Source: a bacterium
GTDB lineage: Bacteria > Bacillota > Clostridia > Christensenellales > Aristaeellaceae
Assembly: GCA_004563405.1 (NCBI GenBank)
Contig: SFTH01000004.1
Location: 1-64,000, forward strand
Direction of reading: 5' to 3'
DNA: 64,000 nt
Shown: piece after piece, positions 35,846 to 43,944 of the stretch
Numbering within the stretch: position 1 is the stretch's first letter
Layout: every line of letters starts with the position of its first letter
Notes under the pieces: generated by a model
What the model was told of the DNA's origin: nothing
Databases searched by the model: none
The model's input: the letters and a program-made list of their open reading frames with translations, nothing else
Program-made: the position numbers and the translations under genes

Positions 35846-36568
35846 ATGAAAGTTTACGCGCGCACGGATATTGGCAGGGTTCGCCCCATCAACGAGGACG
35901 CCTTCTACCTTCCCAGGGAGGGCGAGCACTTCTGCGCCATCGCAGACGGCATGGGCGGACACAATGCGGGAGAGGTGGCCAGCGCCATGGCCGTGGATGT
36001 GTTTTCCGAGGTCCTGCGCGGCTACGTCGCGCCGGGCGGCCGGGCCATGCATCACGCGGTGGAGCGCGCAAACGCGGCCATCTACGAAAAGTCCCGCCAG
36101 GAGGGGCAGTGCTCCGGCATGGGCACCACCTTTACGGCCCTGGCCCAGAGCGGCGACAGCGTGCAGATCGCCCATGTGGGCGACAGTCGTGCCTATCTGA
36201 TGCGCAACGGCGCCATCATGCGCCTCACCACGGACCACACCCTGGTGGAGGAGATGGTGCTCAAGGGAGTCATCACGCCCCGGGAGGCCAGGTATCATCC
36301 CAAGCGCAACTACATCACCCGCGCCCTGGGCACCGCCGAGCGCGTGGAGGTGGATCTGATTCAGCTCGAGCGCCTGAAGGGAGACGTGTTCTTCCTCTGC
36401 ACCGACGGCCTTTCCAACCATGTGGAGGAGCGGAAAATCCTGGAAATCACGCTGGGCGGCGCGAGCTGGGAGGAGAAGCTCGACGCGGTGGTCAACGCCG
36501 CGCTCGAGGACGGCGGAACCGACAACATCACGGCCATGTATGCGGTATTTGAGGAGGATCAGAAATGA
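35846..36568 (+). CDS. prpC: PP2C-type Ser/Thr protein phosphatase (Stp1/PrpC)
   Basis: A 240-residue metal-dependent phosphatase that reverses PrkC phosphorylation. PP2C motifs: DIGRVRPINEDAF, ADGMGGHNAGEVAS, GMGTTFTAL, HVGDSRAYL, CTDGLSNHV and GGTDNIT, giving all metal-binding Asp residues. CCGGAGGAAT precedes the ATG. The stop overlaps the kinase start by 4 nt (ATGA), the usual pairing. Confidence 0.96.
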   Translation: MKVYARTDIGRVRPINEDAFYLPREGEHFCAIADGMGGHNAGEVASAMAVDVFSEVLRGYVAPGGRAMHHAVERANAAIYEKSRQEGQCSGMGTTFTALAQSGDSVQIAHVGDSRAYLMRNGAIMRLTTDHTLVEEMVLKGVITPREARYHPKRNYITRALGTAERVEVDLIQLERLKGDVFFLCTDGLSNHVEERKILEITLGGASWEEKLDAVVNAALEDGGTDNITAMYAVFEEDQK

Positions 36569-38421
36569 TCGGACGGCTCATTTCGGGCCGGTATCGCATT
36601 GAAGCTGTCGTCGGAACGGGCGGCATGGCCGTCGTGTACCGCGCCCTGGACACACAGGAAAACCGAATCGTCGCCATCAAGGTGCTCCGGCCCGAGTACG
36701 AGTCGGACATGGAATTCGTGCGCCGCTTCAGCCGGGAGGCCGAGGCCGCCGCAAAGATGTCCCACGAGAACATCGTCAACCTGCTGGACGTGGGCATCGA
36801 GGGTGAGATGCGCTACATCGTGATGGAATATGTGGACGGCCAGACCCTCAAGGAGATGATCCGCGAGGAGGGCCGCATCCATCCGGACGTGGCGCTGCGC
36901 ATGACCATACGCATCCTGGCCGCCGTGGACCACGCCCACCGCAACGGCATCGTGCACCGGGACATCAAGCCCCAGAACATACTGGTGGACCGGGAGGGCC
37001 GGGTGAAGGTGGCCGACTTTGGCATCGCGCGCCTGAAGACCTCCCAGACCACCCAGCTGGACCCCAACGGCTCGGCGATGGGCAGCGTGCACTATCTCTC
37101 CCCCGAGCAGGCGCGGGGCGAGGTGGCCAACGAGCAGAGCGATCTGTACTCCGTGGGCATCGTGCTCTACGAGATGCTCACCGGCCACGTTCCCTTCGAC
37201 GGCGAGACCACGGTCTCGGTGGCGCTCAAGCACGTCAGCGAAGCGCCCCGGTCCATGCGCGCCGGAAATTCCCAGATTTCCCGGGCGCTGGACGAGGTGG
37301 TCATGCGCGCGCTGTGCAAGGACAAGGAGCGCCGCTATCAGACCGCGGCCGAGATGGCCGCCGATCTGCGCAAGACGATTTCCCACCCCCGGGGCGGCTT
37401 CGTGCACTATCCGAAGGGCCGGGACGCGCAGAGCACGGAGGCGCCGCGGGAGCCCCGGAAGAGGAAGCCCCAGAAACCGATCAGGGCGCCCAGGCCGGGC
37501 AAGGGCCGTCACAGATGGCTGCTCATCGTCTGCGGCGTCCTCCTGGCGTGCGCGCTGGCAATGGCCGGGGTATACTTCCGCAACATTCGCGGAAGCATCC
37601 CCATGCCGGATCTGATCGGCCTGAGCGAGGATGTGGCGGTGGAGGCCATGCGGAATCTGGGCGTCGAGGATGTGACGGTGGTCAACGCCTACAGCGAGGA
37701 CTTCGACGAGGGCGTCATCATGCTGCAATCCCGGGCGGAGGGCGATCTGCTGCGCCGCGACGCGCGCATCACGCTCACTTCGAGCCTGGGCAGTCAGTGG
37801 TTCTATCTGGAGGACATGACCGGCTGGAAGTCCGAGGAGGCCATCGCTCTGCTGGAGGAGGCGGGCGCGATGAACGTCAGCGTGGATTACGACCAGAGCG
37901 ACTTTCCCGTGGGAACGGTAATCTCCGTAAACCAGCCCTCCGGCTGGACCTCCCGGGACGCGCAGCTGACGGTGAAGATCAGCGGACAGAGCGTGTCCGT
38001 GCCCTCCCTCTCCGGGCTGAGCCTGGAGGGCGCGCAGGCGGTGATCGAGGCCGAGGGCCTGGTGCTGGGCGCCGTGAGCGAGGGCGACTCGGCGGACGCG
38101 CGTTCCGGCGCGGTCATCGCCCAGAGCATCGCCCCCTACACCCAGGTGCTGACCGGAACGACGGTGGATCTGACGGTCTGCCGGGAGCAGGAGACGAGAT
38201 ATGCGCCGGACACGGCGCTTACGCTGGTGGTTCCCCTGAACGATCTGCAGGTGAGCATTGAGATGAACATGCCTTCGGGCCAGACCGCGGAGGTCTATCG
38301 CGGGGCGCTGGCGGCGGGGACGCATCAGGTGAGCCTGACGAGCGCGGAGGCGGGCGTTCACGTCGTCAACATCTATCTGGACGGCGTGCTCTCCGAACGC
38401 CTGCTGCTGGACTTTGAATAA
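36565..38421 (+). CDS. prkC: PASTA-domain Ser/Thr protein kinase (PrkC/PknB)
   Basis: A 618-residue membrane kinase sensing muropeptides or lipid II. Kinase domain 1-270: glycine loop VGTGGMAVVY, Lys39 in VAIKVL, HRDIKPQN with Asp133, DFG Asp151. A basic linker leads to a transmembrane helix (about 318-337). Outside are three PASTA repeats (about 343-410, 411-475, 476-540) and a final beta domain of about 75 residues ending LLLDFE, not a PASTA repeat. It regulates cell wall growth, dormancy and germination in relatives. Confidence 0.96.
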   Translation: MIGRLISGRYRIEAVVGTGGMAVVYRALDTQENRIVAIKVLRPEYESDMEFVRRFSREAEAAAKMSHENIVNLLDVGIEGEMRYIVMEYVDGQTLKEMIREEGRIHPDVALRMTIRILAAVDHAHRNGIVHRDIKPQNILVDREGRVKVADFGIARLKTSQTTQLDPNGSAMGSVHYLSPEQARGEVANEQSDLYSVGIVLYEMLTGHVPFDGETTVSVALKHVSEAPRSMRAGNSQISRALDEVVMRALCKDKERRYQTAAEMAADLRKTISHPRGGFVHYPKGRDAQSTEAPREPRKRKPQKPIRAPRPGKGRHRWLLIVCGVLLACALAMAGVYFRNIRGSIPMPDLIGLSEDVAVEAMRNLGVEDVTVVNAYSEDFDEGVIMLQSRAEGDLLRRDARITLTSSLGSQWFYLEDMTGWKSEEAIALLEEAGAMNVSVDYDQSDFPVGTVISVNQPSGWTSRDAQLTVKISGQSVSVPSLSGLSLEGAQAVIEAEGLVLGAVSEGDSADARSGAVIAQSIAPYTQVLTGTTVDLTVCREQETRYAPDTALTLVVPLNDLQVSIEMNMPSGQTAEVYRGALAAGTHQVSLTSAEAGVHVVNIYLDGVLSERLLLDFE

Positions 38422-38436
38422 TACGGAGGCGAGCTT

Positions 38437-39315
38437 TTGCAGGGAACGATATTGCGGGGAATCGGCGGGTTTTACACCGTGATGGACGAGTCGGGCGCGC
38501 TGCACACGCTGCGGGCCCAGCGGAAGCTGCGGCGGGAGCGCACGAAGCCCAAGGTGGGCGACCGCGTGGAGATGCTTCCCGGCGCGGAGGGCGAGGACGG
38601 CTGGATTCAGGCCATTCTGCCCCGGAGAAACGAGCTCACGCGGCCGCCGGTGGCCAACATCGACCGCATCGTGATCGTGGCCTCGGCGGCGGCCCCGGCG
38701 GCGGATCTGCCGCTGGTGGACAGCATGCTCCTCGCCGCGCGGCGGCGGGGCATTGAGCCGCTGCTGGCGGTGAGCAAGTGCGAACTCAATCCCGACGGCG
38801 CGCGGGAGATCGCCGCGCAGTACCGCGGGGCGGGAATTCGCGTACTGGCGGTCTCGGCCCGCACGGGGGAAAATGTGGAGGCGCTGCGGGAGGCGCTGCG
38901 GGGCAGCGTGCACGCGCTGGCGGGCCAGTCGGGCGCGGGAAAATCCACGCTGATCAACGCGCTCTACGCGCTGTCGCTGGAGACGGGCGGGCTGTCGGAG
39001 AAGATCGAGCGGGGCAAGAACACCACCCGGCGCTCGGAGTTGATTCCCCTTCCGAGCGGCGGAATGGTGCTGGACACCCCGGGCTTCAGCCTGCTGGATG
39101 CGGAACTCTTTGACCCGGTGGAGCTTCAGGACAGCTATCCGGAGTTTGAACCCTACGCCGGGCAGTGTTACTTCAAGCCCTGCTATCATGCTACGGAGCC
39201 GAAGTGCCGGGTGCTGGAGGCCGTGGCGGCGGGAGAGATCGACGCGCAACGGCACGGGAGATATGTGGAGCTTCTGAACGAAATGAAGATCAAATGGAGG
39301 GAACGCTATGATTAA
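38437..39315 (+). CDS. rsgA: Ribosome small-subunit-dependent GTPase RsgA
   Basis: A 292-residue circularly permuted GTPase for late 30S assembly. Order of motifs: OB fold with VGDRVEML, G4 region VSKCEL (SK where NK is usual), G1 GQSGAGKST (163-171), G2 region RGKNTTRRS, G3 DTPGFS, then zinc site Cys244, Cys249, His251, Cys257. TTG start at 38437 with ACGGAGG 7 nt upstream. Overlaps rpe by 8 nt. Confidence 0.95.
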   Translation: MQGTILRGIGGFYTVMDESGALHTLRAQRKLRRERTKPKVGDRVEMLPGAEGEDGWIQAILPRRNELTRPPVANIDRIVIVASAAAPAADLPLVDSMLLAARRRGIEPLLAVSKCELNPDGAREIAAQYRGAGIRVLAVSARTGENVEALREALRGSVHALAGQSGAGKSTLINALYALSLETGGLSEKIERGKNTTRRSELIPLPSGGMVLDTPGFSLLDAELFDPVELQDSYPEFEPYAGQCYFKPCYHATEPKCRVLEAVAAGEIDAQRHGRYVELLNEMKIKWRERYD

Positions 39316-39970
39316 GCTTGCACCGTCGCTGCTGGCGGCGGACTTTCTGAAGATCGGCGAGGAGATCGAGCGCATGGCGGCGGCCGGCGCGGATTATCTG
39401 CACTACGACGTGATGGACGGCAACTTTGTGCCGAACATCTCCTTCGGACAGGGCATCCTGAAGGCCGCGGCGAAGTGCTCGCTGCCGGTGGACGCGCATC
39501 TGATGATCGCCAATCCGGAGAAATATGTGGAAGAGTTCGTGGCGGCAGGGGCGAAGATTGTCACCGTGCACGCCGAGGCCACGAACCACCTGCACCGCGT
39601 GCTCCAGCAGATTCGCGCCGCAGGCGCGCTGGCGGGCGTGGCGCTGAACCCGGCCACGTCGCCGGAGTGCCTGAAGTATGTGCTGGGCGACTTCGACCTG
39701 GCGCTGGTGATGAGCGTCAACCCCGGCTTCGGCGGACAGAAGATGATTCCCGCCACCATCGACAAGGTGGGCGAGATTCGCCGCATGCTGGACGCGGCCG
39801 GTTGCGACGCGCTGATCGAGGTGGACGGCGGCCTGAACACCCACACCTGCGTACCCTTCATCGAGCAGGGCATGACCGTGATGGTTGCGGGCAGCGCCCT
39901 CTACGGCGCGCCGGACGCGAAGGCCTTCATTGACGAGGTGCGCGCCGTGGACGCGCGGCTCCGCGGCTGA
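39308..39970 (+). CDS. rpe: Ribulose-phosphate 3-epimerase
   Basis: A 220-residue TIM-barrel metalloenzyme interconverting ribulose-5-P and xylulose-5-P. Motifs APSLLAADF, HYDVMDGNFVPNISFG, DAHLMI, MSVNPGFGGQK and EVDGGL provide the metal His/Asp residues. GGAGGGAACG precedes the ATG inside the rsgA end. It ends the core cluster; thiN, often next in Clostridia, is absent. Confidence 0.97.
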   Translation: MIKLAPSLLAADFLKIGEEIERMAAAGADYLHYDVMDGNFVPNISFGQGILKAAAKCSLPVDAHLMIANPEKYVEEFVAAGAKIVTVHAEATNHLHRVLQQIRAAGALAGVALNPATSPECLKYVLGDFDLALVMSVNPGFGGQKMIPATIDKVGEIRRMLDAAGCDALIEVDGGLNTHTCVPFIEQGMTVMVAGSALYGAPDAKAFIDEVRAVDARLRG

Positions 39971-40062
39971 CCGCAATTCGAGCCCAACTGTATCTTCCTG
40001 GAACTTCCAGCCGCTCCACTGCGTCTATGTTGCAGAATCCGACGCAGAGGAGCGTGCTTTTT

Positions 40063-41184
40063 ATGTTGAAGAAAATCTTTTCCACACTGCTGTGCCTTGC
40101 GCTGTTGCCCTGCTGCGCGCTGGCGGAGTCCGCACAGGCGGCGGGCGAAGATCTGGGTTTTGAACTGCTCAGGGCGCTGTATACCGGCGGCGAAAACGTG
40201 ATGCTCTCTCCGGCGAGCCTGACCACGGCGCTGGGCATGGCCGCCGAGGGCGCGGCGGGGGAGACCCTCGAACAGCTGCTGGGCGCGCTGGGCGCGCAGG
40301 ACGTGTCCGCGCTGAAGGACGCCGTCCCGGAGGAGATCAAATCCGCCAACGCCGCCTTCGCTGCGCCGGAGCTGACGCTGAAGGGCGATTACGTCGAGCG
40401 CGTGAACGAAAATTACGGCGCGGAGTGGTTCGCGCTGGACGCGGACGTGGTGGAGAAGGTCAACGCCTGGGTGGAGGAGCACACCGACGGCCTGATCGAC
40501 CGGCTGTTCAGCGAAGCACCCGACCCGCAGACCGGGCTGATTCTCGTAAACGCCATCGCCATGGACGAGGCGTGGGCGAGTCCCTTTGAGGCATACAACA
40601 CCGTCGGGGACAGCTTCCACGCGCCGCAGGGCGACGTGGATGTGGAGATGATGTACCAGCAGGCGGACTTTGACTATGTGGAGCGGGACGGCGTGCAGAT
40701 CGTCCGCCTACCCTATGCGGACAGCGTGCTCTCGATGTGGATTGCGCTGCCCGGCGAGGGCGTCGGGCTTGACGGCCTGCTGGACGCGCTGGCGGGGCAG
40801 GGCATGGACTACCTGAAGGGCGGCGCGGAGGCGCGCAGGGTGGATCTGTATCTGCCAAAGTTCGACCTGACGACAGAGAATTCCCTCGCCGACGCGCTGA
40901 AGGCGCTGGGCGTGGAGGCTCCCTTCGGCGACGGCGCGGACTTCTCCGGCATTTCGGATGTGCCCGTGAAGATCGACGGGATTCTTCAGAAGGTGCGCGT
41001 GCAGCTGGATGAGGAGGGCACGGAGGCGGCTGCGGCCACGGCGGTGTCCGTTGCCTGCATGGCGATGCCCCTGCCGGAGGATACGGTGGAGGTGCGCGTG
41101 GATCGCCCCTTTGCCTTCATCGTCGCGGACGGGGAGAGCGGCAGCGTGTGCTTCGCAGGCGCGATCGGGAATCCGGCGGCCTGA
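40063..41184 (+). CDS. Secreted serpin (serine protease inhibitor)
   Basis: A 373-residue serpin with a signal peptide (MLKKIFSTLLCLALLPCCALA; PC-C could also be lipidated). Serpin signatures: NVMLSPASLTTALGMAAEGA, WASPFE, VYLPKF-like VDLYLPKFDLTTE, and the inhibitory hinge DEEGTEAAAAT (316-326), whose small residues allow loop insertion. By counting from the hinge Gly (P15), P1 is Met333 and P1' Ala334, similar in kind to the Met-Ser of human alpha-1-antitrypsin and fitting elastase-like targets. C-terminal DRPFAFIV is the conserved serpin strand. A GAGGAG lies about 12 nt before the ATG at 40063. It is a separate gene after rpe; no clear promoter is seen. Probably protects the cell surface from host or microbial proteases. 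Confidence 0.92.
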   Translation: MLKKIFSTLLCLALLPCCALAESAQAAGEDLGFELLRALYTGGENVMLSPASLTTALGMAAEGAAGETLEQLLGALGAQDVSALKDAVPEEIKSANAAFAAPELTLKGDYVERVNENYGAEWFALDADVVEKVNAWVEEHTDGLIDRLFSEAPDPQTGLILVNAIAMDEAWASPFEAYNTVGDSFHAPQGDVDVEMMYQQADFDYVERDGVQIVRLPYADSVLSMWIALPGEGVGLDGLLDALAGQGMDYLKGGAEARRVDLYLPKFDLTTENSLADALKALGVEAPFGDGADFSGISDVPVKIDGILQKVRVQLDEEGTEAAAATAVSVACMAMPLPEDTVEVRVDRPFAFIVADGESGSVCFAGAIGNPAA

Positions 41185-41289
41185 CGTGGGAAGGACTGTC
41201 CCGGGATTAACACAAGAGAATCGGAAATTAACAGAAATGTACTGGTTGCGCGCCGACAAAGATTTTATAATAGGCAGTCGAAAGGGTTC

Positions 41290-41320
41290 CTTTAAGTCGA
41301 TCCCGTGAGGTCGACAAGGC
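41290..41320 (+). promoter_or_regulatory. PyrR-binding (anti-antiterminator) RNA element
   Basis: TTTAAGTCGATCCCGTGAGG followed by TCGACAAGG matches the PyrR-binding loop of pyrimidine operons (conserved GAGG and CAAGG separated by a short stem). GTCGA and TCGAC can pair. UMP-bound PyrR would stabilise it and let the following terminator form. Confidence 0.75.
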
Positions 41321-41345
41321 GCTTGGCAGTACGGCTGAATTTTGC

Positions 41346-41376
41346 ATGCCTTCGCCTTGAATGGCGAAGGCATTTT
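41346..41376 (+). terminator. Pyrimidine attenuator terminator
   Basis: ATGCCTTCGCC and GGCGAAGGCAT form an 11-bp stem with a 6-nt loop, then TTTT, 23 nt before pyrR. Paired with the PyrR element upstream. Confidence 0.8.
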
Positions 41377-41398
41377 GCGTGCATTGGGGGGAAGCCGA

Positions 41399-41935
41399 AT
41401 GCAGAAGAAGACCCAGATCATGGACGATCGCCAGGTGCAGCGCACGATCACGCGCATGGCGCATGAGATCATCGAGCGCAACAAGGGCGTGGAGGACGTG
41501 GTTCTGGTGGGCATCCGCAGGCGCGGCGAACCCATTGCCCGGATGCTGGCCGAAGCCATACTGCGCGTCGAGGGAGCAAACGTTCCCGTCGGCTCGGTGG
41601 ACATCACCTTCTACCGGGACGACCTGACGCACATCTCAAAGGATCCCAAGATCAACCGGACGGACATTCCCTTCGACGTGAACGGAAAGACGGTGGTGCT
41701 GGTGGACGACGTGCTCTACACCGGCCGGACCGCGCGGGCGGCCATGGAGGCAATGATGGATCTGGGCCGCGCGCGCAGGATTCAGCTGGCGGTGCTCATC
41801 GACCGCGGCCACCGGGAGCTTCCCATTCGCGCCGACTTTGCGGGAAAGAACATTCCCACCGCGCAGACGGAGTTTGTCCGGGTGAATATGCCCGGTCTTG
41901 ACGAGGATGAAAGCGTCTGGCTCTATGACCGGTAG
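41399..41935 (+). CDS. pyrR: Bifunctional pyr attenuation protein / uracil phosphoribosyltransferase PyrR
   Basis: A 178-residue PRTase-fold RNA-binding regulator. VDITFYRDDL and the PRPP loop VVLVDDVLYTGRTARAA (99-115) are PyrR hallmarks, and VLIDRGHRELPIRADFAGKN is the RNA-binding surface. It senses UMP and controls its own transcript by the leader just upstream. GGGGGGAAG precedes the ATG at 41399; upstream in-frame ATGs lie within the terminator. uraA follows. Confidence 0.97.
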   Translation: MQKKTQIMDDRQVQRTITRMAHEIIERNKGVEDVVLVGIRRRGEPIARMLAEAILRVEGANVPVGSVDITFYRDDLTHISKDPKINRTDIPFDVNGKTVVLVDDVLYTGRTARAAMEAMMDLGRARRIQLAVLIDRGHRELPIRADFAGKNIPTAQTEFVRVNMPGLDEDESVWLYDR

Positions 41936-41970
41936 TTTGGGTTTGGGACAAATTAGGGGAGGAATATTTC

Positions 41971-43293
41971 ATGTCTGACAATGGTATCCGCGATGCAAGA
42001 ACCCTCGGTACCCCGAAGATGCTGCTGCTGGGCTTCCAGCACATGTTCGCCATGTTCGGCGCAACCGTGCTGGTGCCGGTGCTCACCGGCCTGCCGGTCT
42101 CCGCGACCCTGCTGTTCGCCGGCCTGGGCACGCTGCTGTTCCACTTCCTGACCAAGGGCAAGGTTCCGGCCTTCCTGGGCTCCTCCTTCGCCTTCATCGG
42201 CGGTTACGCCGCCGTGTGCGCCCTGTTTGACAACGCCGAGGGCATGAACTGGATTCCCTACGCCGGCGTGGGCGTGATGTGCGCGGGCCTGCTGTATGTG
42301 GTTCTCTCCGCGCTGTTCAAGGCCTTCGGCACTGCGCGCGTCATGCGCTTCTTCCCGCCGATCGTCACCGGCCCGGTCATCATCTGCATCGGCCTGTCTC
42401 TGGCCAACTCCGCCATCAACAACTGCCAGGCCAACTGGTGGATCGCCCTGCTGGCCATCGCCATCGTGGTGGTCTGCAACATCTGGGGCAAGGGCATGAT
42501 CAAGATCATCCCCATCCTGCTGGGCGTGATCGGCTCCTATGTGATCGCCGCCATCTTCGGCCAGGTGGATTTCACCGCCGTGAAGGAAGCTGCCTGGATC
42601 GGCCTGCCCTTCCAGTGGAAGGACACTGTGTTCTCCCTGTTCAAGGGCTGCGACGGCGGCATGCTGGTCTCCTCCATCGCCATCATGATGCCCATCGCGC
42701 TGGCCACCATGGTTGAGCACATCGGCGACATGTGCGCCATCTCCTCCACCGTCGGCGAGAACTTCGTCGCCGAACCCGGCCTGCACCGCACCCTGCTGGG
42801 CGACGGCTGCGCCACCGCGCTGGCCGCTGCCTTCGGCGCTCCCGCGAACACCACCTACGGCGAGAACACCGGCGTGCTCGCGCTGACCAAGGTCTACGAT
42901 CCCCGCGTCATCCGCATCGCAGCCGTGCTGGCCGTGATCTTCGCCTTCTGCCCGAAGTTTGAGGCCCTGATCGCCTGCATGCCCACCGCCACCATCGGCG
43001 GCGTGTCCCTGATCCTCTACGGCATGATCTCCGCCGTCGGCGTGCGCAACGTCGTGGAAAACCAGGTGGACTTCACCAAGAACCGCAACATCATCATCGC
43101 CGCGCTCATCATGGGCCTGTCCCTGGGCATCACCTTCTCCAGCGCAGGCAAGATCGTGCTCGGCCCCATCAGCCTGTCCGGTCTGGCTGTCGGCGCGCTG
43201 GTTGGCATCATCCTCAACGCCATCCTGCCCGGCAACGACTATGTGTTTGGCTCCAACGATCAGGGCGACAAGTCCGTCAACTTCAAGGTCTGA
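41971..43293 (+). CDS. uraA: Uracil permease (NCS2 family)
   Basis: A 440-residue proton-coupled uracil transporter with about fourteen membrane segments. FQHMFAMFGATVLVPVLTGL opens the NCS2 fold, MVEHIGDMCAISS contains the substrate-binding Glu, and APANTTYGENTGVLALTKVY is the signature loop. It follows pyrR by 35 nt with AGGGGAGG before the ATG, and shares PyrR control. Usage of GGC/ATC codons is strongly biased, fitting high expression. Confidence 0.96.
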   Translation: MSDNGIRDARTLGTPKMLLLGFQHMFAMFGATVLVPVLTGLPVSATLLFAGLGTLLFHFLTKGKVPAFLGSSFAFIGGYAAVCALFDNAEGMNWIPYAGVGVMCAGLLYVVLSALFKAFGTARVMRFFPPIVTGPVIICIGLSLANSAINNCQANWWIALLAIAIVVVCNIWGKGMIKIIPILLGVIGSYVIAAIFGQVDFTAVKEAAWIGLPFQWKDTVFSLFKGCDGGMLVSSIAIMMPIALATMVEHIGDMCAISSTVGENFVAEPGLHRTLLGDGCATALAAAFGAPANTTYGENTGVLALTKVYDPRVIRIAAVLAVIFAFCPKFEALIACMPTATIGGVSLILYGMISAVGVRNVVENQVDFTKNRNIIIAALIMGLSLGITFSSAGKIVLGPISLSGLAVGALVGIILNAILPGNDYVFGSNDQGDKSVNFKV

Positions 43294-43328
43294 CCTTCGC
43301 CTGCGCGCTCCGGGCGGGCGCGCGCGGC

Positions 43329-43366
43329 AAATCCCCCGGACGGAAGCTGTCCGGGGGATTTGTTTG
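43329..43366 (+). terminator. Terminator of the pyrR-uraA operon
   Basis: AAATCCCCCGGAC and GTCCGGGGGATTT form a perfect 13-bp stem with a 7-nt loop, then TGTTTG. Confidence 0.88.
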
Positions 43367-43448
43367 ATGAAAGCGGGCGGTCGGGAATCCATGCGACGGA
43401 ATACGGATTGAACACAGAGCGATTTTATCGGGAAGGGAGGCGTGCGAC

Positions 43449-43643
43449 GTGTCGGAGCGGGAGGAGCGCTTCGAGCGCATGCTCGAAGGAATTCAGGAAA
43501 ACTATGCGGACACCGTTCGGAGGATGGACGCGCTTCGCGCCGAAGGCAAGACCAAAACCGTGACGTTCAGACAATTGATGAGCAACAAGCTGATGTATCA
43601 GACGATGCTCTCCATGTACAGGGAGTACGGCCTGATCGACTGA
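43449..43643 (+). CDS. Small acidic-basic helical protein, unknown function
   Basis: A 64-residue cytoplasmic protein starting at GTG with GGGAGG 8 nt upstream, ending KLMYQTMLSMYREYGLID. It is highly charged and probably helical throughout. I do not recognise the family. The good ribosome binding site and the terminator immediately after it support a real gene. Confidence 0.6.
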   Translation: MSEREERFERMLEGIQENYADTVRRMDALRAEGKTKTVTFRQLMSNKLMYQTMLSMYREYGLID

Positions 43644-43671
43644 GCGTCCGAAAATTCAAGTGCGCGTCAGA

Positions 43672-43713
43672 AGCGCCCGGAGCGCCCCATACCGGCGCGT
43701 TCCGGGTGCTTTT
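43672..43713 (+). terminator. Terminator of the small 64-residue gene
   Basis: AGCGCCCGGA pairs with TCCGGGTGCT (one wobble) and is followed by TTTTG. From 43714 to 43944 the DNA is GC-rich without a supported gene on either strand. Confidence 0.65.
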
Positions 43714-43944
43714 GCGTGCGGCAACCGCTGCGACGGCGATTGCATCGCCGCCGGGCTTTGCGCCTTGCGGGCACGGCGCCGCCACGGCAACGGCATCGGA
43801 CTGACTATCAAAAACCGCCGGGCTTTGTGCATCGCGGAGAGCTTTGGTACGTGCGGCCATGCGGCGCGCCGCCGGGGGCTCGAGTGGACGCCGCCGCGCG
43901 GGAGCCTTCCGGCGCAGGAACCGGTGGAGAGATGTGCGCAGGCC

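Noticed and set aside
43714..43944. Possible small gene in the GC-rich spacer between the 64-residue gene and the PEGA-like gene
   Set aside because: Open frames exist on both strands but none has a ribosome binding site or plausible composition.
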